64,000 nucleotides of DNA, taken from assembly GCA_902756345.1 (NCBI GenBank), contig CACVQR010000008.1, positions 47,245-111,244 on the forward strand. The letters are read 5' to 3'. Position numbers and translations under genes: made by a program. How positions within the stretch are numbered: position 1 is the first letter of the stretch; each line of letters begins with the position of its first letter. Positions 26,601 to 34,436 of the stretch are shown one piece after another. This DNA is from Fibrobacter succinogenes (GTDB lineage Bacteria; Fibrobacterota; Fibrobacteria; Fibrobacterales; Fibrobacteraceae). The notes below the pieces were generated by a model. That model had not been told where the DNA came from, did no database searches, and saw only the letters and a list, made by a program, of their open reading frames with translations.

Positions 26601-27506
26601 GAGGTCGGAGAAGGAGGCTGCCATGAAGTCCATAGCTTCTGCGCGCAAGTCTGCAGGATATTTACCCTTGTCGGCACCGATAATATATTCGTAGTACTTG
26701 ATTGCTGCAGTTTCGTATTCTGCAATGTTGTAGTAAGATTCAGCCAAGTGGTACATGGCGAGAGCCGCTTCCTTACCCGTAAGGGTTTCGAAACCAGTCA
26801 CCTTCTTGTACGCCTTGATTGCGTCGCGGAACTTGCGGTTCATGAAGTGGTATTCCGCAATACGGAGCCAAGCCTTCGGCACGAGACCGTTGTCCGGGAA
26901 GTTTTCGACGAGGCGCATACGGAGCTTGTATGCTTTTTCGTCTTCACCACTAGCTTCCTGCACGGCGGCAGCTTGGTAGATCACCGTCGGGGTCTTGTCT
27001 TCCTTCGGATACTTGTCGATATATTCAAGGAAGTAACCCAAGGACTTCTGGTGGTCTGCCTTCGGGAGCTGGTCAATGTTGGCGCACTTGGCCGGCTTGT
27101 TGTCGCGGTCGGCGCACCATGCTACATCTTCTTCGTACTGGGCGTTCTTATCGAGGAAGAGCTTTTCTTCGAGCTGGAACTGGTAGTGACCCAACTGCTG
27201 GAGAGCAGAGGCGCAACGCTTGTTCTGCTTGCCCTTACAGTTGTTGACCTGCTTTTCCCACTGTCTAATGGCATCTTCCATGCCCTTTTCATCGAGGCCG
27301 CCGGAACGGCAAGCCTGTTCGGCCTGGTTCTTGAGCACCTTGTAGGAACCCACACACTGAGTCTTTTCCGAGCCCTTCGGCATGGCCTTACACTTGGCCG
27401 CCAACTTCTTGGCTTCATTGACTTTGTCTTTACAAGGATCCGACGCTGCAAAGGAGGAGCCTACGAGCGAGCAGACGATTGCACCAACAAGCAAAAATTT
27501 TTTCAT
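23616..27506 (-). CDS. Giant exported TPR protein (1296 residues)
   Basis: The signal peptide is residues 1-20 (MKKFLLVGAIVCSLVGSSFA). The N-terminal 110 residues have several Cys (DPCKDK, CKAMPK, CVGSY, ACRSGG). From about 110 to 1000 there are many helical repeats of TPR/Sel1 kind; typical are EEAVQSFKRLMAINPDYIDA and AKAFEKV-like segments, with blocks of 'YP..' and 'FP..' turns. The C-terminus has a coiled coil (about 1200-1240, EKLKAELADLQKQLAGG) and a Pro/Ala then Lys-rich tail. It should be a periplasmic or outer-membrane-bound scaffold. The setting next to ExbB/ExbD/AgmX and a barrel-TPR protein recalls TPR components of Agl/Glt and Tol-type complexes. The exact role is unknown. Confidence 0.85.
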   Translation of the reverse strand: MKKFLLVGAIVCSLVGSSFAASDPCKDKVNEAKKLAAKCKAMPKGSEKTQCVGSYKVLKNQAEQACRSGGLDEKGMEDAIRQWEKQVNNCKGKQNKRCASALQQLGHYQFQLEEKLFLDKNAQYEEDVAWCADRDNKPAKCANIDQLPKADHQKSLGYFLEYIDKYPKEDKTPTVIYQAAAVQEASGEDEKAYKLRMRLVENFPDNGLVPKAWLRIAEYHFMNRKFRDAIKAYKKVTGFETLTGKEAALAMYHLAESYYNIAEYETAAIKYYEYIIGADKGKYPADLRAEAMDFMAASFSDLEGGGVSEAEAFLKDKKVPFKDSVYYRIGMKNKDHDRNEEAVQSFKRLMAINPDYIDAPLADIAMIEILIIQQKFEEAQQHRYVVVKRYDRSSSWYKKNQKYPESVKNAETAIRGAMLDIPQYHHARAAKLTKEGDLEAGKKQYAEAIKAYEAFLKRYAKEPTWDEYKVHINLALVYQEMGQFANAAKMFNWIVDTDTTRYGRRPMGSEALLKKEEAAYNAVLMMDQSREKAKKTKYGDDAVKAYKSEETKAYFEQVNKYMAKYGQNKEAAELAYNAAIVHYEAKQFKVAVGVLRKLKQDFPKHQYILLISRMLAQSLLESGQYDESLTEFEWLYKQYTQVKETRNDSMAKEIEKAIAYVLFQMAEQSVKQGQYQKGAESYLALVKRYPLIDIADKAVFEAGAAYEKDQQFTKAAETFMILPKQYAKSPLTIKGIVRAGDAHKKAANLKKSDKAYYEQEYREAAQTYLFITNNFPQDSMAFMAIGSAAQVYDTIADKKSAAVTYELAYKRYPKDERTPGYLYSACLSYDEAKMTDEAIRCNKDLVRDYPKSSYALDAAFSIPMAYANAKKWDLAASEYHNFIKAYGNDDKEKLIAAYIGAARAYMELKEEDKAVEDYRKTLEAYDKYGLQIKNADPGVPAEAAFYLGEYEYHKMDPIVLKGKEKEKAKTIKQLVDILQKAMSQYSKSATYASERWTFKATNKMGLLFVTMAAKIREQELNGKKEEEIFAERIGIVQQLPSYYEQARPIFQKNIDLARDQGFYNQDVIEAEEGYIEMYYQGCAVFVEVADAFANSPLPDSASIVKEYVEYEGMVKEDAMEAVHEDLEAYREELTNRSNGAKELAIPQCATGIKAAAHYGIENQWTEKLFELLKNLDENNETLNTKIEKFDPSTLFSDPAYFKTKARLEQIAKSEVMTPEEQITTYREIIKDAKAENEKLKAELADLQKQLAGGAVSTSSSAGSSMDDAADSAEPEAAPAPAPKAKKKAAKKKGKKK

Positions 27507-27534
27507 TTTTCTCTTTCCACCTATTAAGATAAAA

Positions 27535-27568
27535 AAGGGGAAGACCTGGTTTTAAAAAGCCAGGTCTA
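27535..27568 (-). terminator. Hairpin between the barrel-TPR gene and the large TPR gene
   Basis: AGACCTGG pairs with CCAGGTCT, and the minus strand then runs into CCCC and T6. It could end or attenuate transcription within the cluster. Confidence 0.65.
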
Positions 27569-27582
27569 ACTTTATTCTTTGT

Positions 27583-29829
27583 TTATTCCAATTCGTCTAA
27601 GTCGTCTTCCAAGCTTTCAAGTTCCTGAGCGGCTTCGGAGCTAGCAGCGCCCTGACCCATCTTGGTCTTGACGGTTGCCAAGGTAAAGCCTGCGTCATCC
27701 AAAATACGCTTGCGGTTGGATTCGAATCGGTCACTCTGGATAGCCTTCTGAGTGAAGGCGGCGTAGTCTTCGATAGCGGCGTTAGCCTTGTCGAAGCTCG
27801 GCTGCAAGGCTTCGCGCTTGCTCTGCACACGCGGAGTCGGGAGCTGGCGGGCAAGGTCAAGTGCCTTGACCTGCACGGAGTCAAATTCGTCCTGCATAGC
27901 ATCGTAAGCCTGGCGGGCACTGTCGCGAGCAGCGACGGTCACAACCGGCTGTTCGGTACGCTTTTCAGCCTGTTCCAGAGACTTGACAGCGTTGTTGTAG
28001 TCCTTCTTGATGAAGTAGCAGTAACCCTGAACGAGGTATGCTTCAGACACGAGGAAGGATTCAGGCATATTCTTAATGATCCACTGCGCCGGCTTGATAG
28101 CTTCATCAGGCTTGTTCACCTTGAGGAAGGACCAAGCGATACCGAGCATAGCTTCGTCGTACACCGGAGAACCGGGCTGGACCTGACCATACATCTGGGC
28201 TGCTGCCGGAATGTCGGCCTTTTCGCCAGAGAAGTAGATGTGGCCGAGCTTCACCTTAGCAGCGTCCTGCAAGTCGCGTTCGGACTGGTTGGACACCGGC
28301 TGTTCGGTAATGTCGCGGAAGCAGTTTTCAGCTTCGTCGAACTTGCCGAGACGGCTGTAGGCAATACCCATGGTATAGCGGGCGTAGAAGTAGTTGGCGT
28401 TACCCGGAAGGATGGCGGCGAGCAGGTCGACAGATTCCTGGTAGAGACCCTGTTCGAACTTGATCTGGCCGGCAACGTAGTCAGCGTCAGCCTTCACGTC
28501 GCTTTCACCGAACTTCTGAGCAATATTCTGGTACTTGGCCATAGCGTCGATGTACTTGCCTTCCTTATAGTCGATGTTCATCAACTGGAAGTGATACTTG
28601 GCGCGCTGGTCACTCTGCGGATAGCGCTTGATAGCGTCTTCGTACACGGACTTTGCAGCCTTGTGCATGCGGAGGTTTTCAAAAGACTTAGCCTTATAGA
28701 AGGCGGCCTGGTCCACAAGGTGGAATGCCGGGTACTTGGTCTGAACCTTACCGAAGGCGTATGCAGCTTCCAAGAACTGACGGTTCAAGTAGAGACGCAT
28801 AGCGGCGCGGTAGTCGTTTTCAGGTTCGATCTTCAAACGACGATAACGTTCTTCACCGATCTTTTCTTCACGAGTGTCACCGAAGCGGCTGGTGAGCTTG
28901 ACTGCCCAGATGAAGCCACGGTTCTTCTTGGCGTAAAGGTCGTCGTGAGACATTTCGAGGTCGAGAGCGAGGTAACGGAAGATGCTCACGTCCTTGACGT
29001 TAACCGTCGCGCCGGCAACCGGGTAACCTTCCTTCGTGAAGCGGAGGCGGACACCAAGGTGCGGAGAGAGGTAGTAGGTCAAGGTGAAGCTCATTTCCGG
29101 ATTCAAACCGTCGCCACCTTCGGTGTCGGAATGGAACACGTCGATGAGAGAAAGTTCTGCCTTAGCTTCGATCACGCGGTTGAAGCCACGCCAGAAAAGG
29201 GAGAAGTTCAGGTTAGACGGAATGTTGTAAGCATCGTCGCGGTCACCGCCGAAGAAGCCCGGGGCAACGAAGCCTCCGTCGTCTTCCATGCTAACGCCCG
29301 GCTGGGCGATGTTCTGGAGGGCAACGCCAACCAAGAGGTAACCGAACTTAGAAGAGTTGAGCGGGTTCCAGCTGAGGCCCACGTCGGAACCGACCGTCAC
29401 CTGCTTCACATCGTCAAACTGGTTAATGTAGAGCACGGACACGTCGATACCCAAGGCGATGCAATGCATGAGCCTGTAGGCATAACCGAGCAAGAAGGCA
29501 TATTCGCCGTAAGACTTACCACCGTCAATGGAAGCACCGTTTTCGAAGAACGAGAAACCGAGAGTGTGCTTGTAATCCATCGGGAAAGTCAAGCTAACGT
29601 ATTCCTGGCTAGCTTCACCACTAATAGAGCTAAAGAACGCGGCGCTGAATTCCAACTGGTCTGTTTCAGAAATTCCTGCGGGGTTCACATACATGGCAGT
29701 ATTGCCACCAAATTCTGCAAACCAGTCATTCTGCTGATACTTATGCGGAGAATAAGTGGCTTCTGCAAACAAGGAAGTGCTGGCTACCGTGAGTCCAAGG
29801 ACTGCTGTTTTAATAACACTAGTACGCAT
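27583..29829 (-). CDS. Outer-membrane PorV-like barrel fused to TPR repeats
   Basis: 748 residues from the ATG at 29827-29829, which has AAGGAG upstream at good spacing. A signal peptide (about 1-23) leads to a barrel region (about 25-330) starting FAEFGGNTAMYVNPAGISE, the PorV/FadL-like opening. From about 335 TPR repeats begin (EAAYAFGKVQTKYPAFHLVD, then DAIKRYPQSDQRAKYHFQL), up to about 640, followed by an acidic helical tail. A barrel with a soluble TPR tail can link an outer-membrane unit to periplasmic partners, such as the giant TPR protein encoded next. Fusions of this sort are rare outside Fibrobacterota and Bacteroidota as far as I know. Confidence 0.82.
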   Translation of the reverse strand: MRTSVIKTAVLGLTVASTSLFAEATYSPHKYQQNDWFAEFGGNTAMYVNPAGISETDQLEFSAAFFSSISGEASQEYVSLTFPMDYKHTLGFSFFENGASIDGGKSYGEYAFLLGYAYRLMHCIALGIDVSVLYINQFDDVKQVTVGSDVGLSWNPLNSSKFGYLLVGVALQNIAQPGVSMEDDGGFVAPGFFGGDRDDAYNIPSNLNFSLFWRGFNRVIEAKAELSLIDVFHSDTEGGDGLNPEMSFTLTYYLSPHLGVRLRFTKEGYPVAGATVNVKDVSIFRYLALDLEMSHDDLYAKKNRGFIWAVKLTSRFGDTREEKIGEERYRRLKIEPENDYRAAMRLYLNRQFLEAAYAFGKVQTKYPAFHLVDQAAFYKAKSFENLRMHKAAKSVYEDAIKRYPQSDQRAKYHFQLMNIDYKEGKYIDAMAKYQNIAQKFGESDVKADADYVAGQIKFEQGLYQESVDLLAAILPGNANYFYARYTMGIAYSRLGKFDEAENCFRDITEQPVSNQSERDLQDAAKVKLGHIYFSGEKADIPAAAQMYGQVQPGSPVYDEAMLGIAWSFLKVNKPDEAIKPAQWIIKNMPESFLVSEAYLVQGYCYFIKKDYNNAVKSLEQAEKRTEQPVVTVAARDSARQAYDAMQDEFDSVQVKALDLARQLPTPRVQSKREALQPSFDKANAAIEDYAAFTQKAIQSDRFESNRKRILDDAGFTLATVKTKMGQGAASSEAAQELESLEDDLDELE

Positions 29830-29840
29830 CACTTACTCCT

Positions 29841-31358
29841 TTACTTGATATCCGTACGGATAAACTCGATACGACGGTTCTGGGCACGACCTTCAGGGGT
29901 CTTGTTCGTGGCAACCGGTTCGGTGTCACCCTTACCGCTCGTAACGATGCGGCTTTCATTGATGCCCTTTTCCACGAGGAAGTTCTTCACGGAAGCGGCG
30001 CGGTCTGCAGAGAGCTGCATGTTCGATTCTTTTCTACCGACGTTGTCAGTGTGACCGACAATTTCGAAGGTTGCTTCCTGGAAGGTTTCCATAATGTCTA
30101 CCACCTTCATGAGGGAGATGTAGGAATCCTGAGTAATCGTAGCCTTACCGGATTCGAAGTTCACACCTTCCAGCACGAAGACTTTCTTAGGCGGCTGCGG
30201 GACTTCGTCCGGGCAACCATCTTCGTCCTTATAGCTGTTCAGAGTTTCTGCCTGTTCCGGGCAGAGGTCAACGCCCTTACAAATGTGAGCGAACGTTGCG
30301 AGCATACCCTTAGCTTCAACCCACGGGTCGCAGAGACCATCGCGGTCGTTGTCGGCATCCGGGCAGCCATCGTCATCCTGGTAGCCGTCGAAGTCTTCAG
30401 CTTCTTCGGGGCAGTTGTCGAGGCCGGTGCAGACGCTTGCATACTTGTCGGAAACGCCTTCTTCAGAAACCCACGGATCGCAAAGGCCATCGCCATCGGT
30501 ATCCGGGTTGCGAGTTTCTTCGACCACTTCTTCTTCCTTCACCAGTTCGGCGGCAGTCAGACCGATGTCAGCCTTACCCTTACCGCGCTTGAGCATCGGC
30601 GAGGTGGACTGGCAGTAGAAGTTCGGCTGCGACAGCGAAGGATTGATGAACTTCGGGTCGAGCGACACGTTCGTGCGGTTCACCTTGATGAACTGGTTGA
30701 ACGGGTAGTAGTTCTTGTAGATGTTGTTGTATTCCACCTTGGTCTGGCCGGCAGCGGGGTCGGCGAACACACCATAGTAGTGGTTTTCCATGAAGATGTT
30801 GTTACGTGCGGTCACGTTGGTCGGTCCCTTCAATGCAAGGCCAGAGTAGCCGTTGCGGAGGACGACGTTGTGTTCGATAAAGGCGTCGAGGGACTTAGCA
30901 CCCCAGGCGAGAATACCGGACCAGCGGTTGCCGTACACCACGTTGTTGCGGAGATGCGGGAGCGAGATAAACGCACCGATACCGGTAGCATGGTTATCAA
31001 GCACGTAGCAATGGTGAATGTAAGGGGCTGCGTTTTCGCAAAGGATACCTTCGAGACCGTTCTTCACAGTGAAGTGCGACATTTCGGCGCCCGAAGTACC
31101 CATGACGGTCGGACCTCTACGGCCACCATCAATGATGGTAGTATGGGGATCCTCGCCCTTAAGTACAACACCCATGATCAAGGTGATGTTTTCGTTATAA
31201 GTTCCGCGTTTGACAAGGATGGTATCCCCGGCGTCCGCATTACCGAGAGCATCTGCAATTTTCTGATAGTCGCCAGGAACATTGATATTCTTTGCCATGG
31301 CGGTTCCAGAAAGAAGCATCGCCCCGGCCGTGATTAAGACCAGTTTCTTTAGGGTCAT
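29841..31358 (-). CDS. OmpA-family protein with beta-helix and TSP3 repeats
   Basis: 505 residues from the ATG at 31356-31358. Signal peptide about 1-22. An N-terminal right-handed beta-helix (about 25-245) has repeated turns such as APYIHHCYVLDNHATGIGAF and NVTARNNIFMENHYYG. Two thrombospondin type-3-like calcium repeats follow (DTDGDGLCDPW, DDDGCPDADNDRDGLCDPW). The C-terminal OmpA peptidoglycan-binding domain (about 380-505) contains FEIVGHTDNVGRKESNMQLS and AQNRRIEF. It should anchor the outer membrane to the wall and expose or support the beta-helix. It is the first gene of the 31.4-20.4 kb cluster, 9 bp ahead of the barrel-TPR gene. The beta-helix resembles carbohydrate-binding or lyase folds, but no catalytic residues are obvious. 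Confidence 0.88.
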   Translation of the reverse strand: MTLKKLVLITAGAMLLSGTAMAKNINVPGDYQKIADALGNADAGDTILVKRGTYNENITLIMGVVLKGEDPHTTIIDGGRRGPTVMGTSGAEMSHFTVKNGLEGILCENAAPYIHHCYVLDNHATGIGAFISLPHLRNNVVYGNRWSGILAWGAKSLDAFIEHNVVLRNGYSGLALKGPTNVTARNNIFMENHYYGVFADPAAGQTKVEYNNIYKNYYPFNQFIKVNRTNVSLDPKFINPSLSQPNFYCQSTSPMLKRGKGKADIGLTAAELVKEEEVVEETRNPDTDGDGLCDPWVSEEGVSDKYASVCTGLDNCPEEAEDFDGYQDDDGCPDADNDRDGLCDPWVEAKGMLATFAHICKGVDLCPEQAETLNSYKDEDGCPDEVPQPPKKVFVLEGVNFESGKATITQDSYISLMKVVDIMETFQEATFEIVGHTDNVGRKESNMQLSADRAASVKNFLVEKGINESRIVTSGKGDTEPVATNKTPEGRAQNRRIEFIRTDIK

Positions 31359-31553
31359 ACTGCTACGTTTCTCCAATCATAGAACACTTTGAAATTAAAA
31401 CCTATACACCTGCCAAAACGGCAAATGCAAAATTCAAGTGGGAATATACCTCTAAAAACGGCATTAGTCAAACGCTTTTCGCAAAAAATGCCAAAATAAT
31501 TGAGAAAATGTCGAATAATTTGATTCATCGAGGTGTATCTAGCCCATTCGAGG

Positions 31554-31754
31554 TCAATCGGCGGATGCCGGTTCGGCCTTTTCCTCTTCCTTTTTCGCGC
31601 CTTGGATAGACACGCGAATTTCTTGGCAGGTCTTTTTGATGTCCTGCAGAACCTTGCGGGCACGGGTGCCAGCGGACTTGTTACCGCGCTCGAACTTTTC
31701 GTACTCGCGCTTGAAGTTCTCGACTTCCAGTTCAAGATCGTTCACTAAACTCAT
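31554..31754 (-). CDS. Hc1-type histone H1-like protein
   Basis: 66 residues from the ATG at 31752-31754. The core FERGNKSAGTRARKVLQDIK closely follows the pattern of bacterial Hc1-like proteins (GNKAAGTRARK in Bacteroidota, GNKAAAQRVR in Chlamydia). The protein is helical, the middle is basic and the C-terminus acidic (KKEEEKAEPASAD). It probably binds DNA or nucleoid components, but the basic tail of chlamydial Hc1 is missing. It is a single gene just ahead of mqnD on the same strand. Confidence 0.75.
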   Translation of the reverse strand: MSLVNDLELEVENFKREYEKFERGNKSAGTRARKVLQDIKKTCQEIRVSIQGAKKEEEKAEPASAD

Positions 31755-31883
31755 AAGCAAACTCCATATAAAGATATGCAGTATGGAAAATAAATTAAAG
31801 TTATTCCTAAAATTTAGCCGTTTTGTAAAAAAATGTTCAAAATAGGCCAAAAATTGCCTATTTTGCCAAAAATTAACACGATT

Positions 31884-32675
31884 TTAGCCCTTGACAAGGG
31901 TCCAAAGGTACCTGAGAGAGGCACGACCCTTCTCTCCGACCTCCTCGGAAAAGTCATTTACGAACATTCTGATGTGCGCTTCCATGACATTGGGGTCGTC
32001 TATTTGGGCCAATTTATCGATAAACGGAGTGACCAGTTTTTCGCGTTTGCGGGCGATATTTAAGCTTTTCCGGATTTCGTCTTCGATCTGGAAAACGGTG
32101 TTGACGCCAAGGGATTTCTTTGCTACAGCGATTCCTAACGGAATCGGCGTGCCCGTATTTTCTTCCCAGAAAGCGCCTAAATCTTGCAACAAATAAAGGC
32201 CATCGCGTTTCCAGGTAAAGCGATGTTCGTGTATTACAACGCCTTGTACAGCCTCCTTGGAGCGCAGTGAACGATACACCTGGTCAAACAGGGCGTATTC
32301 GATTTTCTGTTCGGACAAGCCCGTTTTTTTATGCCAAAACTTGAACAAAAGGGCTGCAGTCGTGTCTGCACCGGGCAAAACGACCGGTTTTTCGGGGCAA
32401 AAAACGTTGCCTACAGACGAAAGCAACAGAGGGCCACAACCATACCCGATAGCGCCTCCACACGAAAGGCAGGCGTATTCCGCCTCGATTTTGGGGTATA
32501 CCTGGGCGCTCACCTTGGCCACATCGAGTTCACCGCGACTGACCATTTCGTTGAGCGTTTGCACGTCTGCAAAGTGGACATCCCATTCAAAGGGGGAATT
32601 TTCAAGCCCCTGAACAAGAGCTTCGTAAATGTAGGTGTCGTTAGGACAGGTGGAAATTCCGAGAGTTAAACGCAT
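31884..32675 (-). CDS. mqnD: 1,4-dihydroxy-6-naphthoate synthase MqnD
   Basis: 263 residues. Family hallmarks are LGISTCPNDTYIYEALVQG at the N-terminus, FADVQTLNEMVSRGELDVAKVS, then CGGAIGYGCGPLLLS. MqnD converts cyclic dehypoxanthine futalosine to dihydroxynaphthoate in the futalosine route to menaquinone. With mqnB upstream and menG, ubiX and the UbiA-type gene at 5.6-7.8 kb, it shows this organism makes menaquinone by the futalosine path. A 7-bp tandem repeat separates it from mqnB. Confidence 0.94.
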   Translation of the reverse strand: MRLTLGISTCPNDTYIYEALVQGLENSPFEWDVHFADVQTLNEMVSRGELDVAKVSAQVYPKIEAEYACLSCGGAIGYGCGPLLLSSVGNVFCPEKPVVLPGADTTAALLFKFWHKKTGLSEQKIEYALFDQVYRSLRSKEAVQGVVIHEHRFTWKRDGLYLLQDLGAFWEENTGTPIPLGIAVAKKSLGVNTVFQIEDEIRKSLNIARKREKLVTPFIDKLAQIDDPNVMEAHIRMFVNDFSEEVGEKGRASLRYLWTLVKG

Positions 32676-32698
32676 GAGAAGTGGTTAGGGATTTGAGA

Positions 32699-32768
32699 TG
32701 TGTAATGTGTAATGTGTAATGTGTGATGTGTAATGTGTGATGTGTGATGTGATATGTAGAATGTGAAA
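32699..32768. repeat. Ten-copy 7-bp tandem repeat between mqnB and mqnD
   Basis: Ten head-to-tail heptads of TGTGTAA/TGTGTGA type, without a single length slip, fill 70 bp between the two genes. The last units are TGTGATA, TGTAGAA and TGTGAAA. It is the longest and cleanest heptad array in the window and a candidate VNTR. Confidence 0.92.
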
Positions 32769-32773
32769 TTACT

Positions 32774-32808
32774 CATTTTTCATTACACATTTCTCATTTG
32801 TCATTTCA
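32774..32808. repeat. Five-copy CATTNNN heptad repeat over the mqnB stop
   Basis: CATTTTT, CATTACA, CATTTCT, CATTTGT, CATTTCA follow in exact 7-bp steps. They are partly the reverse complement of the TGTGTAA array and cover the stop codon of mqnB. Confidence 0.75.
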
Positions 32809-33469
32809 CATTGAAAAGGGCTTGGCGGAGGGCGGAGAGGGCCTCGTGGAATTTCCAGGATTCACGGTCGCGGGTGGTAGCCATATTGCATACGGCACGG
32901 ATTTCGAAAACAGGGATTTTATGGGCCATACAGGCCGCAATTCCGGCAGCCCCTTCCATATTTTCGATATCGGCGTTGAACATCTTGGAGCGCAAAAGAG
33001 CTAGTTCTTCTGTGCCCGTGCAGCAATTCACCGTAAGGCCCACGACTGATTTTAGTTTTTGCAAATGCGCAGGAGCGTGTTCTGCGGCAGTAGCGCGAAC
33101 TGCACTTGGGAACGGGAAAAAGGAACAGTCCTTTTCTTGGTAGCCCATATCCCCCACGCTTTCGGAATCGACACGGACGACGTCAAGGATGTTGATTCCG
33201 CGACCGGGATAGGCGCCACAGACGCCGAGAATATACACCGCTGTAAAATGAATTCCCTGCTGTTTGGCAGTACTGATCAGGTACGTTAGATTCGTCGAGA
33301 AACTAAGGATTCCCATCCCGAGAACGCAGGCGTAGCCCCGGTTTTCCGAGAGTTCAATTAATTTATCTGAAGATATGCTATCGGCGGTATCGGCGTATTC
33401 CGAAAAACAAGAAGCAAATTCCATTGGCGTTGCAAACGCGAACAAATTATTCTTGTCGGGAAAGAGCAC
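32801..33469 (-). CDS. mqnB: Futalosine hydrolase MqnB
   Basis: 222 residues. A nucleoside-phosphorylase-like fold is shown by FAFATPMEFA, YILGVCGAYPGRGINILDVV and IENMEGAAGIAACM (about 168-181, the Glu that binds ribose), followed by EIRAVCNMATTRD. It cleaves futalosine to dehypoxanthine futalosine and hypoxanthine, the step before MqnC. It is upstream of mqnD on the same strand and just downstream of a PfkB kinase (3 bp gap). The last codons lie within a heptad repeat. Confidence 0.9.
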   Translation of the reverse strand: MLFPDKNNLFAFATPMEFASCFSEYADTADSISSDKLIELSENRGYACVLGMGILSFSTNLTYLISTAKQQGIHFTAVYILGVCGAYPGRGINILDVVRVDSESVGDMGYQEKDCSFFPFPSAVRATAAEHAPAHLQKLKSVVGLTVNCCTGTEELALLRSKMFNADIENMEGAAGIAACMAHKIPVFEIRAVCNMATTRDRESWKFHEALSALRQALFNVK

Positions 33470-33472
33470 GAC

Positions 33473-34429
33473 TTACTCCAGTTTTTCTACCGCATCGGCA
33501 AGCATCACCTCGACTTCGGCAACGCGTTCAAGTTTGAGATTACAAGGACGATCGACTTCGCAGCGGGCCGTTGCAACCGCAGTCGCCTTGATCAGGCAAT
33601 GTTCAAAATCCATGCCCATGCCGTCGGCATAGAGCCAGCCAGCAAAGAAGGAATCCCCTGCTCCGATACGGTTGTTCACCTGAATCTGGGGAGGCTGAAT
33701 CTGCACGCCCTGGAACTTCTTTTCGACAAGGCGGAAGGCGCGAACCGGAGCGTCTTCGTCAGTGACGACAAGCGCCTTAATCGGCAGGCGTTCAAGGACC
33801 GCCGTGGCAGTCATTTTCCAGAACTGCGGGCTTGACAAGACTATGGGAAGACCAAGGCGCGTAAGCAGCTTGCAGTATTCCTGCATGTTGATTTTCAAAA
33901 GCTCGACACCCTTTTCGAGCCACGTATCGATCCCTTCGATGGCATCGACATAAATCTTTTTACCGGCAAAGTCGAGCGCGTTCAACTGCTCGATGTTAAA
34001 GCCCCGCGGGAACGTGCCGCAAAGAGCCACACTCTGGGTTGAACTCCAGTAGTCATTCAAGGTCTGGATAAAGTCTTCGTTCTCGTATTCCGTGAGGTCT
34101 GGCGAGGGTTCGATGAGTTCCGTAGAATCACCGCCAGATACGATTGTCGTGCAAATGCGCGTCGGTTCCTTGATCCAAACGGGAGCCTGCTGGATACCAT
34201 AGGCGGAAATTTCGTCGAAGATGCGAGAACCGTGTTCGGAGCCCAAGAAGTGCATCATCAGAGGGGAACCGCCCAAAAGGCGGAGCACAAGGGCGCAGTT
34301 GATTCCCTTGCCGGAACCGTATTCTTCGACGCGCTCAATGCGGTGAACCTCGCCGGGCGTAAACTTGTCCAGATAGAACAAGCGCTGCCACGCGGGATTC
34401 AAACCTAGTATGAGGACTTCTTGGGACAT
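33473..34429 (-). CDS. PfkB-family sugar kinase, probable 1-phosphofructokinase type
   Basis: 318 residues. The PfkB signatures are GSGKGINCALVLRLLGG near residue 38 and IGAGDSFFAGWLYADGMG near 260, the latter with the catalytic Asp. NPAWQRLFYLDKFTPGEVHR at the start is like the hexose-phosphate kinases (1-phosphofructokinase, tagatose-6-phosphate kinase). It phosphorylates a sugar or sugar phosphate with ATP in the cytoplasm; the substrate is not determined from sequence. It is 3 bp ahead of mqnB and 7 bp after tyrS, so all are probably on one transcript. Confidence 0.85.
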   Translation of the reverse strand: MSQEVLILGLNPAWQRLFYLDKFTPGEVHRIERVEEYGSGKGINCALVLRLLGGSPLMMHFLGSEHGSRIFDEISAYGIQQAPVWIKEPTRICTTIVSGGDSTELIEPSPDLTEYENEDFIQTLNDYWSSTQSVALCGTFPRGFNIEQLNALDFAGKKIYVDAIEGIDTWLEKGVELLKINMQEYCKLLTRLGLPIVLSSPQFWKMTATAVLERLPIKALVVTDEDAPVRAFRLVEKKFQGVQIQPPQIQVNNRIGAGDSFFAGWLYADGMGMDFEHCLIKATAVATARCEVDRPCNLKLERVAEVEVMLADAVEKLE

Positions 34430-34436
34430 GGCTTTC

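Noticed and set aside
23604..27527. A 1307-residue open frame on the plus strand
   Set aside because: It is the exact antisense of the 1296-residue TPR gene, with low-complexity Leu/Val/Phe composition that results from its codon bias; the minus-strand protein has a signal peptide and TPR repeats.
32699..32808. CRISPR array
   Set aside because: Units of 7 bp without spacers; no cas genes nearby.
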